A DNA stretch of 64,000 nucleotides from Mesorhizobium sp. YC-39 (GTDB lineage Bacteria > Pseudomonadota > Alphaproteobacteria > Rhizobiales > Rhizobiaceae). Positions 9,164-18,200 of the stretch are shown in pieces (the stretch's first letter is position 1; the number at the start of each line of letters is the position of its first letter). The DNA lies in assembly GCF_025753795.1 (NCBI RefSeq), contig NZ_JAOWPS010000003.1, positions 248,001 through 312,000 of the forward strand, read 5' to 3'. The notes beneath the pieces were generated by a model. That model was given only the letters and a program-made list of their open reading frames with translations. It did not search any database and was not told where the DNA came from. A program made the position numbers and the translations under genes.

Positions 9164-9907
9164 ATGCCTGAAATCGTCACTGCCGCCATGCTCGTCATCG
9201 GCGACGAGATTCTGTCTGGCCGCACCAAGGACAGGAATATCGGCCACCTCGCCGACATCATGACGGCGGTCGGTGTCGACCTGAAGGAAGTGCGCATCGT
9301 ACCCGACGAGGAAGACGAGATCATCGCCGCGGTGAATGCCGTGCGTGTCCGCTACACCTATGTCTTCACGACCGGCGGCATCGGCCCCACACATGACGAC
9401 ATCACGGCGGATTCGATTGCCAAGGCCTTCGGCGTGCCATGCGAATACGACGCCAAGGCCTATGCCATGCTGGAAGCGAGCTATGCCGCGCGCGGCATCG
9501 AATACACAGAGGCGCGCAGGCGCATGGCGCGCATGCCGCGCGGCGCCGACCATATCGACAATCCTGTCTCCATAGCGCCGGGGTTTCGCATCGGCAATGT
9601 CCATGTCATGGCCGGCGTGCCGGCGATTTTCCAGGCGATGCTCGACAATGTAGTTCCGACGCTGAAGGCCGGCACGAAAATGCTGTCCGCCACCGTGCAT
9701 TGTCCGTTCGGCGAAGGCCTGATCGGCGGACCGCTGGCCGATATCCAGAAGGCTCATCCGGATACGATCATCGGCTCCTATCCAAAATATGGTGACGGCA
9801 AGTTCTGGACGGAACTGGTCGTTCGCGCCCGCAGCCAGGAGGCCTTGGACACTGCCCGCGCCGATGTCGAGGCAATGGTCGCAGGCTTTGCCAGCACCGC
9901 CACGTGA
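9164..9907 (+). CDS. CinA N-terminal/MoaB-like molybdopterin-binding domain protein
   Basis: The 247-residue protein has the MoCF (MoaB/MogA/CinA-N) fold: MLVIGDEILSGRTKDRN at the N terminus, then TTGGIGPTHDDIT, and RMPRGADHIDN with VMAGVPAIFQAM. It lacks the C-terminal deamidase domain of full CinA, matching the common short COG1058 proteins of rhizobia. The exact reaction is uncertain: COG1058 proteins include pyrophosphatases acting on ADP-ribose-like nucleotides. CCGGAG upstream of the ATG at 9164 rejects the 45-codon longer reading. Confidence 0.8.
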   Translation: MPEIVTAAMLVIGDEILSGRTKDRNIGHLADIMTAVGVDLKEVRIVPDEEDEIIAAVNAVRVRYTYVFTTGGIGPTHDDITADSIAKAFGVPCEYDAKAYAMLEASYAARGIEYTEARRRMARMPRGADHIDNPVSIAPGFRIGNVHVMAGVPAIFQAMLDNVVPTLKAGTKMLSATVHCPFGEGLIGGPLADIQKAHPDTIIGSYPKYGDGKFWTELVVRARSQEALDTARADVEAMVAGFASTAT

Positions 9908-9988
9908 GCTAGTCCAGCTCGGAACCAAGCATAGTGCTATAACGTTTCCCGCAGGCGAGTTCCAATCGCCGTAAAATGAGGGATTACC

Positions 9989-10822
9989 ATGCGATTCAAG
10001 ACCATCGTCGCGATATTGCAGAACGAGCAGGATGCGGAACGCGTGCTCGACTGCGCCATTCCGCTCTCAGCCAAGTTCCAGAGCCATCTTATCGGCATTC
10101 ATGCCGAAGCGCTTCCCGTCCCCTACACATCGGCCACCGGCTTCCCCGATACGGAGTTCCTGCAGGTTTCAGCCGACATGAGCCGGGAGCGCGCCGACAA
10201 GCTGCAGGCGCTGTTCCTCAAACGCATCGAGGATTCCGGCCTGTCGTTCGAATGGCGCAGTCTCGAAAGTTTTTCAGGCGACAGTGCGCTGACCGGGATT
10301 TCCAACGTACGGACCGCAGATCTGGTCATTGCCGCGCAACGCGAGTCGGGCGGCGATGCCAGCGCCGATGTCGATACGCTGGTCTACGACGCCGGACGGC
10401 CGGTGCTGGTCGTGCCGCATTCAGGCCCGCTCGTCACCAGCTTCAAGCATGTGCTTCTAGCCTGGAACGGCAGCAAGGAAGCCGCGCGCGCCGCCTTCGA
10501 CGCCTTGCCCTTCATCATCGAAGCCGAGAAGACGGACATCGTCGTCATCGATCCGCCGGACACGCTTGACGAAAACCCGGAGGCCGCCGGTGCCGAAATC
10601 GCCGCCGCCCTGTCCAGGCACGGCGCTACCGTCAGCGTCTCGGTGCTGCAGTCGGGCGGCACCTCGGTCGATGACGTCATCCAGACCAGGATTGCCGAAA
10701 CCGGGGCCGACCTGCTCGTTCTCGGCGCCTACAGCCACTCCTGGCTGCGCCAGCTTCTGTTCGGCGGCGTCACGCGCACGGTGCTGCGTTCAGTGCAGGT
10801 GGCCGCCTTCCTGTCGCGGTAG
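9989..10822 (+). CDS. Tandem universal stress protein (UspA family)
   Basis: This 277-residue cytoplasmic protein consists of two UspA-like domains, roughly residues 1-145 and 146-277. The second shows the nucleotide-binding signature LLVLGAYSHSWLRQLLFGGVTRTVL and an AWNGSKEAARA start typical of domain boundaries. The first is more divergent. Members respond to stress or starvation and some bind ATP. GAGGG precedes the ATG. It appears monocistronic, with the LysR gene converging from the other side 10 bases away. Confidence 0.85.
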   Translation: MRFKTIVAILQNEQDAERVLDCAIPLSAKFQSHLIGIHAEALPVPYTSATGFPDTEFLQVSADMSRERADKLQALFLKRIEDSGLSFEWRSLESFSGDSALTGISNVRTADLVIAAQRESGGDASADVDTLVYDAGRPVLVVPHSGPLVTSFKHVLLAWNGSKEAARAAFDALPFIIEAEKTDIVVIDPPDTLDENPEAAGAEIAAALSRHGATVSVSVLQSGGTSVDDVIQTRIAETGADLLVLGAYSHSWLRQLLFGGVTRTVLRSVQVAAFLSR

Positions 10823-10832
10823 GATGCGTCGG

Positions 10833-11744
10833 TCAAGAACTCTGGCGCGCTGCGAAGTACGCCCCGATATGATCGATGACGGCGGAAGTCAGGTCGTGGG
10901 CCGCGTGAGGGCTGCGCCGCAGCGCCACGTCATAGTAACCAACCGACGGAAGGCCTTGATCGGGCCCAAATGGCGTCAGTTCGCCCGACAAGGCTGCAAT
11001 CGGCAACGGCGCAACTGCCAGCCCCGCCACCACCAGCGCGAGCTGGCCTGCAAGATTCTCACTTGTACAAACGATGTGATAAGAGATGCCAGCTGCGTCG
11101 AGCGCATCGATGGCTGACTTCCGCCAAATGCAACTCGCCGGACCTGCGGCGACCGCCAGCGGACGACGGAGATGGGCGGTTCCATGTGCAAGGCCTGCCC
11201 ACACAAGCCGATCTCTATGGATGGCCGCGTCGGGCGATCCGGCTCGATCTGTCGCACCCGCTGTCACCAGTGCCACATCCAGTTCGCCCTCATCCAGCAT
11301 CCGCGTCATCGCGCTGCTCGTGCGGCACGTCACGCTGATCTCCGCCAGAGGATAGGCCGCTGTATAGCTGGCGAGAACCGAGGGAAGGAAGGCAACGGCA
11401 TATTCGTCCGTCATTCCCAACCGCACGGCGCGTCCGTGCGACAGGCGATTGAACCGCACTATCGCCTCTTCGGCTATTCCTAGTGCGCGCCGCGCATAGG
11501 TCAGAAGCGCTTCACCTGCTGGCGTCAACATTGTGGAGCGCCCTTGATGCGCAAAGATCGGCTGTCCGATTTGCGTTTCGAGCCGCTTCATCTGCATGCT
11601 TACAGCAGACGGCGTCCGATGCACTGTTCGGGCTGCACCAACGAAGCTGCCAGTGTCGACAACCGCCATCAGAGTCCGCAGGAGCGAATTGTCCAGCCCC
11701 AACAGAACACCCGAATCCGGCCGCAAGCGTGCGTGGTTCGACAT
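10833..11744 (-). CDS. LysR family transcriptional regulator
   Basis: This 303-residue protein has an N-terminal winged helix-turn-helix (SLLRTLMAVVDTGSFVGAAR, then TPSAVSMQMKRLETQIGQ) and a substrate-binding effector domain (residues about 100-300). It is encoded divergently from the PLP decarboxylase gene and probably regulates it, as is usual for LysR pairs. The start at MSNHARLRP (11744) places the HTH about 25 residues from the end; longer readings extend into the intergenic region. The 168-base intergenic region should contain its operator, but no clear T-N11-A repeat was established. Confidence 0.85.
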   Translation of the reverse strand: MSNHARLRPDSGVLLGLDNSLLRTLMAVVDTGSFVGAARTVHRTPSAVSMQMKRLETQIGQPIFAHQGRSTMLTPAGEALLTYARRALGIAEEAIVRFNRLSHGRAVRLGMTDEYAVAFLPSVLASYTAAYPLAEISVTCRTSSAMTRMLDEGELDVALVTAGATDRAGSPDAAIHRDRLVWAGLAHGTAHLRRPLAVAAGPASCIWRKSAIDALDAAGISYHIVCTSENLAGQLALVVAGLAVAPLPIAALSGELTPFGPDQGLPSVGYYDVALRRSPHAAHDLTSAVIDHIGAYFAARQSS

Positions 11745-11912
11745 GCGTGGCAAATCCCAATTCGCCAATTTCGCTGATGTCCAGTGTAAATCCTTTTCGT
11801 TTGTCGGAGCAATCAGCACTGGCCAAACTGGTAGAAACCAACTGCACAACCGGCATGGTGACCGGCTGCGTCCCGGCATGTGCAAATGCCACCGTTTTGA
11901 GGAACCCACTCA

Positions 11913-13316
11913 ATGAACACGGCGCTCGATCTCGCCTATCATGCAGCACGAGCATGGATCGACGGACTGGATAAACGTTCGGTGGCGGCAACGGCCAGTC
12001 TGTTGGATCTCAAGCGGTCTTTTGCCGGCCCGTTGCCGCCCGAGGGCAGCGGTGCAGAGGAAGTGGTTCAAGCACTTGCCAGGGATGCCGGCCCAGGCAT
12101 GCATGGCAGCGCAGGCGGACGCTTCTTTGCCTGGGTGATTGGCGGCGGCCTGGAATCCGCCCTGGCAGCCGACTGGCTCGTTGCCACCTGGGATCAGAAC
12201 GCGACGGTGTACGCCTCCAGTCCCGCCTCCGCCGTGATCGAGGAAGCAGCCGGCGAATGGATCAAGGAACTGCTCGACCTGCCGCGCGGCGCCTCTTTCG
12301 CCTTCACCAGCGGTTGCCAGATGGCGCACATGACCAGCCTTGCGGCCGCACGCGCGGCGCTGCTCAAACGCGTCGGCTGGAATGTGGAAGAAGGGGGGCT
12401 GTTTGGTGCGCCCGGGATCAGGGTGCTGACGAGCGACCAGCGGCACGTCACCATAGATCGCGCGGTGCGCTTTCTGGGGATAGGCCGCAATGCCATTGAA
12501 CAGATGAAAACGGACAGGGATGGGCGCATCTCTCCGGCGGTTCTCAAGGGCGCGCTTTCCGGCAATTCCAAACCGACCATGCTGGTGCTGAATGCCGCCG
12601 ACTTGAACATCGGCGCCTGTGACGCGTTCAGGGAGTTGATCCCGATGGCGCATTCAGCCGGCGCCTGGGTTCACATCGACGGTGCCTTTGGCCTGTTCGC
12701 ACGTGCCAGCCGAACGCACCGCCACCTGCTCGACGGCGTGGAACTGGCGGATAGCTGGGCGACCGACGGCCACAAATGGCTGAATGTTCCCTTCGATTGC
12801 GGCATCGCCATCATCGCGGACCGGGAGGCGCACCGCACTGCAATGACGTCGAGCGCATCCTATGTCGCGCCCACGACAATCGCGCGGGACCAGGCGGACT
12901 GGAACCCTGAATACTCTCGCCGGGCGCGTGGCGTGCCCGTCTATGCCGCGCTCAAGCAACTCGGCCGCAGCGGCATGGAGGCTTTGGTGGATCGCTGTTG
13001 CGCGCATTGCACCAGCATCGTCGAGGGCATCGGCGAACTGCCGGGCGCTGAGATCCTTGCAAGGCCAACACTCAATCAAGGCCTGCTCAGCTTCTCTCGG
13101 CCAGGCGCGTCGCCTGGAGAAAATGACGCTTTTACCGACGAAACGATTCAAAAAATCAATGCCACAGGCGAAGCCTTCTTTTCCGGCACGACATGGCGCA
13201 ACCGCCGCGCCATGCGTGTCAGCGTGGTCAACTGGCGCACCAGCGAGCAGGATGTGCAGCGGGCGATCGCGGCAGCGACTTCCGTGCTGACGCCGGAAGT
13301 GGCCATACCGATCTGA
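11913..13316 (+). CDS. PLP-dependent group II decarboxylase (aromatic amino acid/glutamate decarboxylase family)
   Basis: This 467-residue enzyme has the group II decarboxylase fold. Lys288 in TDGHKWLNVPFDCG is the PLP Schiff-base lysine, and Asp256 in HIDGAFG pairs with the pyridine nitrogen. The GGLESALAADWL and ASSPASAVIEE segments are family landmarks. The substrate is unknown: the family covers aromatic amino acids, glutamate and related compounds. The divergent LysR regulator suggests induction by an amine or amino acid. The ATG at 11913 gives a normal-length protein, though no strong ribosome-binding site is seen. Confidence 0.82.
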   Translation: MNTALDLAYHAARAWIDGLDKRSVAATASLLDLKRSFAGPLPPEGSGAEEVVQALARDAGPGMHGSAGGRFFAWVIGGGLESALAADWLVATWDQNATVYASSPASAVIEEAAGEWIKELLDLPRGASFAFTSGCQMAHMTSLAAARAALLKRVGWNVEEGGLFGAPGIRVLTSDQRHVTIDRAVRFLGIGRNAIEQMKTDRDGRISPAVLKGALSGNSKPTMLVLNAADLNIGACDAFRELIPMAHSAGAWVHIDGAFGLFARASRTHRHLLDGVELADSWATDGHKWLNVPFDCGIAIIADREAHRTAMTSSASYVAPTTIARDQADWNPEYSRRARGVPVYAALKQLGRSGMEALVDRCCAHCTSIVEGIGELPGAEILARPTLNQGLLSFSRPGASPGENDAFTDETIQKINATGEAFFSGTTWRNRRAMRVSVVNWRTSEQDVQRAIAAATSVLTPEVAIPI

Positions 13317-13420
13317 CTGAAGGTTCCGCTACTTGCCAAGACCAAGGCTTTCCAGTTAATTCCGCGCGCATTCCATTGTTTCTTGCGCGCGGCCCGCGCG
13401 CCTTGCGGAGTGCGCGAAAA

Positions 13421-13921
13421 ATGTCCCTTCCCGAAAAGGCCTTCCCTGTCTCCTGGGATCAGTTCCACCGCGACGCCCGCGCCCTTGCCTGGCGGCTTGC
13501 CGGGGCCAACAAAGGCCAATGGAAGGCGATCGTCTGCATCACGCGCGGCGGACTGGTTCCGGCGGCCATCATCTCGCGCGAACTCGGCATTCGGGTCATC
13601 GAGACGGTCTGCGTCGCCTCTTATCACGACTACACCAGCCAAGGGCAGTTGCAGGTGCTGAAGGAGATCACTCCGGCGCTGCTCGCCGATGATGGCGTCG
13701 GCGTGCTGATCATCGACGACCTCACCGACACCGGCAAGACGGCCGGCATCGTGCGCGCCATGATGCCCAAGGCCCACTTCGCCACCGTCTACGCCAAGCC
13801 GAAAGGCAGGCCGCTGGTCGACACCTTTGTCACCGAGGTCAGCCAGGATACCTGGATCTATTTTCCCTGGGACATGGGCTTCACCTACCAGAAGCCTATC
13901 GCCGACGACCACGCCGGCTGA
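13421..13921 (+). CDS. gpt: Xanthine phosphoribosyltransferase
   Basis: The 166-residue protein salvages xanthine (and guanine) with PRPP to give the nucleotide. The PRPP-binding loop is VLIIDDLTDTGKTA (residues 95-108), and TRGGLVPAAIISRELG near residue 41 is the flexible-loop region typical of XGPRT. Length agrees with bacterial Gpt (about 152-166). GGAG at 13407-13410 supports the ATG at 13421 and excludes the 242-residue upstream extension that overlaps the decarboxylase gene. It complements the de novo purine genes in the window. Confidence 0.87.
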   Translation: MSLPEKAFPVSWDQFHRDARALAWRLAGANKGQWKAIVCITRGGLVPAAIISRELGIRVIETVCVASYHDYTSQGQLQVLKEITPALLADDGVGVLIIDDLTDTGKTAGIVRAMMPKAHFATVYAKPKGRPLVDTFVTEVSQDTWIYFPWDMGFTYQKPIADDHAG

Positions 13922-14117
13922 TCCCCGCAATACTGCTTACCCAGTTGGACCGTATTTATGCGTCCAGGGCGGACGCACATCGCTCTTAATGTGTGAAATC
14001 GGTGCTTATTGTCGCATTTTAGTCAGTCTGTATGAAGTTTTTTACTCTTGCTGCTTATATTGGCTGTAGAATTCGTGAGGCGACAAATGATTCTGGAGGC
14101 TGGGGCAAGCTTCTCTG

Positions 14118-14606
14118 ATGTTGACAAGGCCAACGACGCATAACCACCTGGCCACACGGGTCCGGCAGCTTTTTGGTACGGCACCGTGCCGCCTGCAGGT
14201 TGCGGCGTTGCCGTGGCGCGATACCGGACATGGCGTCGAGATCATGCTGATCACCAGCCGCGACACTGGCCGCTGGGTGTTGCCCAAGGGCTGGCCGGAG
14301 GCCAAGGAGCCGCTTTGCGAGGCCGCGGCGCGCGAGGCCGGCGAGGAAGCTGGACTGCGCGGCAAAGTCTCCCACATCGAGGCCGGGCGCTATTTCTATG
14401 CCAAGGCTTTGGCCTCCGGCGAGGAAGTGCCTTGCGAAGTCCTGGTGTTTCCGCTGCAGGTCGACAAGATCGCCGACCGGTGGAAGGAAAAACGCGCGCG
14501 CACCCGCAAATGGGTCACCTCCACGGAGGCCGTGCGCATGGTCAACGAGCCGGACCTTTGTGAGATCATCGCCGGTTTCTGCGCCGACCCGCGCAAATTC
14601 TCCTGA
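14118..14606 (+). CDS. Nudix hydrolase, diphosphoinositol polyphosphate phosphohydrolase-like
   Basis: The 162-residue protein has a clear Nudix box, GWPEAKEPLCEAAAREAGEE followed by AG, starting at about residue 58. The RWVLPKGWPE lead-in and the following KARTRKWV-like region match the DIPP/Aps-type branch found in rhizobia. It hydrolyses a phosphoanhydride, but the substrate is not defined by sequence. The start is uncertain, since no good ribosome-binding site is seen for the ATG at 14118; the core domain begins near residue 25. Confidence 0.75.
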   Translation: MLTRPTTHNHLATRVRQLFGTAPCRLQVAALPWRDTGHGVEIMLITSRDTGRWVLPKGWPEAKEPLCEAAAREAGEEAGLRGKVSHIEAGRYFYAKALASGEEVPCEVLVFPLQVDKIADRWKEKRARTRKWVTSTEAVRMVNEPDLCEIIAGFCADPRKFS

Positions 14607-14687
14607 GCGGGACAGCGTCTCGCAGGCCGAAGCCGCAGCGCCCTTAAGAGGGCAAATCACAATCCTCGGTGGCCCTTTCTATCCCCG

Positions 14688-14696
14688 TTATCCACA
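14688..14696 (+). promoter_or_regulatory. Consensus DnaA box
   Basis: TTATCCACA matches the E. coli DnaA consensus exactly and lies 536 bases upstream of nrdJ. DnaA controls nrd genes in some bacteria. It is a single site directly followed by the palindrome CACATGTG, so a chance match is possible. Confidence 0.4.
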
Positions 14697-14745
14697 TGTG
14701 TGACACACAAGATGTTGGGGTCACAAAAGCTACGCAAACGAATCC

Positions 14746-14774
14746 TTGACGGCGCAAAACGAGTCGCCTTTTAT
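14746..14774 (+). promoter_or_regulatory. Possible sigma-70 type promoter
   Basis: TTGACG (14746-14751) and TTTTAT (14769-14774) are separated by 17 bases. Transcription would begin near 14782, just before the hairpin with a T-run at 14801-14830. Confidence 0.3.
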
Positions 14775-14800
14775 AGGCCATGCGTTCCTGTTGAGAGCGC

Positions 14801-14830
14801 GACCGGAAAGTTCTGAGCCCGGTCTTTTTT
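14801..14830 (+). terminator. Intrinsic terminator-like hairpin with T6
   Basis: GACCGG (14801-14806) pairs with CCGGTC (14819-14824) and is followed by six T. It could end the transcript of the upstream Nudix gene, or a very short transcript from the promoter at 14746. Confidence 0.5.
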
Positions 14831-14951
14831 CCCGGATTTTGTGCGTTTTGCCCGCATTTCCGCCCGTTTACGAGGCCGGCGGAAGCGTTGGGGTGGTGGG
14901 GCTTGGGGAGACGAAAGGGAGAATTGTCGGACTGGAATAAATTGTCTGTTA

Positions 14952-14996
14952 ACACTATATTTAGTGTTTGCAGGTAGGTTCGACGCTAGATAGTGT
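14952..14996. promoter_or_regulatory. Tandem NrdR boxes
   Basis: The first box, ACACTATATTTAGTGT (14952-14967), is a near-perfect NrdR operator. A second, less perfect site, ACGCTAGATAGTGT (14983-14996), lies about 30 bases away centre to centre, roughly three helical turns, as is usual for NrdR pairs. NrdR with ATP/dATP would repress nrdJ. Confidence 0.75.
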
Positions 14997-15231
14997 GGAC
15001 TTCCCCTCGATTGAGGGAGTCGAAAAAAGTTTCAGTTTTGAGGGACCCGCAGGGTTCGCCGGCGCGTTGGATCAGGGACTTCGCAAGGAGTTTGACCAGC
15101 AGAGCGGTGGAGGCTGTGAAGAAGGGGCCGGCCGTTTTCGAACGCCGGCAGACGGCGGACATGCGCGTTTCGCATTGGGGGCAGAAATCCCCGGGGAAAA
15201 GCGCTATATATAGACAAAAGGAAAAGGGCCA

Positions 15232-18200
15232 ATGCGCATCGAGCGTCGTTTCACCAAGCAGGGTCAATCGGCTTACGCGGAGATCGAATTCCGCAAGGCG
15301 CTTTCGGAGATCAAGAATCCGGATGGCTCGGTGGTGTTTCGCTTGGACAATATCGATGTGCCGGCGCAGTTCAGCCAGGTTGCCGCCGACATCCTGGCGC
15401 AGAAATATTTCCGCAAGGCCGGCGTGCCCACGCGTCTGAAGAAGGTCGAGGAGAACGACGTCCCCTCCTTCCTGTGGCGCTCCGTCGCCGACGAGGCGGA
15501 AATGGCCAAGCTGCCGGAGGCCGAGCGCTATGGTTCCGAGATCGACGCCCGCCAGGTCTTCGACCGGCTTGCCGGCACCTGGACCTATTGGGGCTGGAAG
15601 GGCGGCTACTTCAAGTCGGAGGAAGACGCGCGGGCCTTCCGCGACGAACTCGCCTATATGCTGGCCACCCAGCGCGTGGCGCCAAACTCGCCGCAATGGT
15701 TCAACACCGGCCTGCACTGGGCCTATGGTATCGACGGCCCGAGCCAGGGCCACTTCTATGTCGACCCCTTCACCGGCAAGCTGACCAAGTCGAAGTCGTC
15801 CTACGAGCATCCGCAGCCGCATGCCTGCTTCATCCAGGGCGTGCAGGACGATCTCGTCAATGAAGGCGGCATCATGGACCTGTGGGTGCGCGAGGCGCGC
15901 CTGTTCAAATACGGCTCGGGCACCGGCTCCAACTTCTCGTTCCTGCGCGGCGAAGGCGAAAAACTGTCCGGCGGCGGCCGTTCGTCCGGTCTGATGAGCT
16001 TTCTCAAGATCGGCGACCGCGCCGCGGGCGCCATCAAGTCGGGCGGCACGACGCGCCGCGCGGCGAAGATGGTCATTGTCGACGTCGACCATCCCGATAT
16101 CGAGGAATTCATCGACTGGAAGGTCAATGAGGAGCAGAAGGTAGCCTCGCTGGTCACCGGCTCCAAGATCGTCAAGAAGCATCTCGAAGCGATCATGAAG
16201 GCCTGCATCAACTGCGAAGGCCAGGACGACGATTGCTTCGACCCTGCGATCAACACCGCGCTGAAGCGTGAGATCAAGCTGGCCAAGAAGGACGCGGTGC
16301 CGGAGAACTACATCTACCGGGTCATCCAGTTCGCCAGGCAGGGCTACACTTCGATGTCGTTCAAGACCTACGACACCGACTGGGATTCCGATGCCTACCT
16401 GACCGTTTCGGGCCAGAACTCCAACAATTCGGTGTCGCTGAAGGACAATTTCCTGCGCGCCGTCGAACAGGACGCCGACTGGCATCTCACCGCCCGCAAG
16501 GATGGCAAGGTGCTGAAGACGCTGAAGGCCAGGGATCTCTGGGAAAAGATCGGCTACGCCGCCTGGGCTTCCGCCGACCCGGGCCTGCATTTCAACACGA
16601 CGATGAACGACTGGCACACCTGCGCTTCGGCCGGTGCGATCCGGGCGTCCAACCCGTGCTCGGAATACATGTTCCTCGACGACACGGCCTGCAACCTCGC
16701 CTCGATCAACCTTCTCCCCTACCGCAATGCCGACGGCACGATCGACATATCAGCCTATGAGCATACGGTCAGGCTGTGGACCATCGTGCTGGAAATCTCT
16801 GTCATGATGGCGCAGTTCCCGTCGAAGGAGATCGCCAAGCTTTCCTACGAATACCGCACGCTCGGCCTCGGCTACGCCAATATTGGCGGCCTGCTGATGA
16901 CCTCGGGCATTCCCTATGACTCGGACGAGGGCCGCGCCATCTGCGCCGCACTCACCGCCATCATGACCGGCACGGCCTATGCCACTTCGGCCGAGATGGC
17001 ATCCGAACTCGGCGCCTTCCCCGACTATGACCGCAACGCGCAGAACATGCTGCGCGTCATGCGCAACCATCGCCGCGCTGCTTACGGAGACAGAGACGGC
17101 TACGAGAAGCTCGCCGTCAATCCGGTGCCGCTGGTCGCCTCCGACCTCAAGCAGCAAGCGCTTGCCGAGCATGCCAAGGCTGCCTGGGACCGCGCCATCG
17201 AGCTTGGCGAAGAGCATGGCTACCGCAATGCGCAGGCAACCGTGATCGCGCCGACCGGCACGATCGGCCTGGTCATGGATTGCGACACCACCGGCATCGA
17301 GCCCGATTTCGCGCTGGTGAAGTTCAAGAAGCTCGCCGGCGGCGGCTATTTCAAGATCATCAACCGCGCCGTACCGGAAGCGCTGCGCACGCTGGGCTAT
17401 TCCGAGAGCCAGATCGCCGAGATCGAGGCCTATGCGGTTGGCCACGGCAACCTCAACCAGGCGCCCGGCATCAACCCCGGCTCGCTCAAGGCGAAGGGTT
17501 TCACCGACGACAAGATCGCGGCGCTCAACGCAGCCTTGAAGTCGGCCTTCGACATCAAGTTCGTCTTCAACCAGTGGACGCTGGGCGCCGACTGGGTGAA
17601 GGAAACGTTTGGCTTCACGGACGAGCAGCTCAACGATTTCTCGTTCGAGATCCTGCCGGCGCTGGGCTTCGCCAAGAAGGACATCGAGGCCGCCAACATC
17701 CATGTCTGCGGGGCGATGACGCTGGAAGGCGCGCCGTTCCTCAAGGCTGAACACCTGGCGGTGTTCGACTGCGCCAGCCCGTGCGGCAAGATCGGCAAGC
17801 GCTCGCTGTCGATCAACAGCCACATCATGATGATGGCGGCGGCGCAGCCCTTTATCTCTGGGGCCATCTCCAAGACCATCAACATGCCCAACGACGCGAC
17901 GGTGGAAGACGCCAAGGGCGCCTACATGCTGTCGTGGAAACTGGCGCTGAAGGCCAACGCGCTCTATCGCGACGGCTCGAAGCTGTCGCAGCCGCTCAAC
18001 GCCTCGCTGCTCGCCGACGGCGAGGAGGACGAGGACGACGCGGTTGAGCAGCTGATCGCCGCCCCGGCGGCACAGCGCGCCGTGCAGGTGACGGAGAAGA
18101 TCGTCGAGCGCGTGGTGGAACGGCTCTACCGCGACCGCGAAAAACTGCCGAACCGCCGCAAGGGCTACACCCAGAAGGCGGTCGTCGGTGGCCACAAGGT

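Larger units (their letters stand above)
14607..15231. other. 625-base regulatory region upstream of nrdJ
   Basis: This region carries no convincing protein gene. From left to right it holds a perfect DnaA box, a possible promoter (14746-14774), a GC hairpin followed by six T (14801-14830), two NrdR-type boxes (14952-14996) and the nrdJ ribosome-binding site. No B12 box of a cobalamin riboswitch was seen despite the B12 dependence of the enzyme downstream. Confidence 0.6.

Noticed and set aside
14688..14696. Replication origin at the DnaA box
   Set aside because: Only one box, no AT-rich unwinding element, and no dnaA, dnaN, hemE or repABC gene nearby.
14607..15231. Cobalamin riboswitch upstream of nrdJ
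   Set aside because: No B12 box or typical conserved riboswitch segments were found; NrdR boxes explain regulation better.
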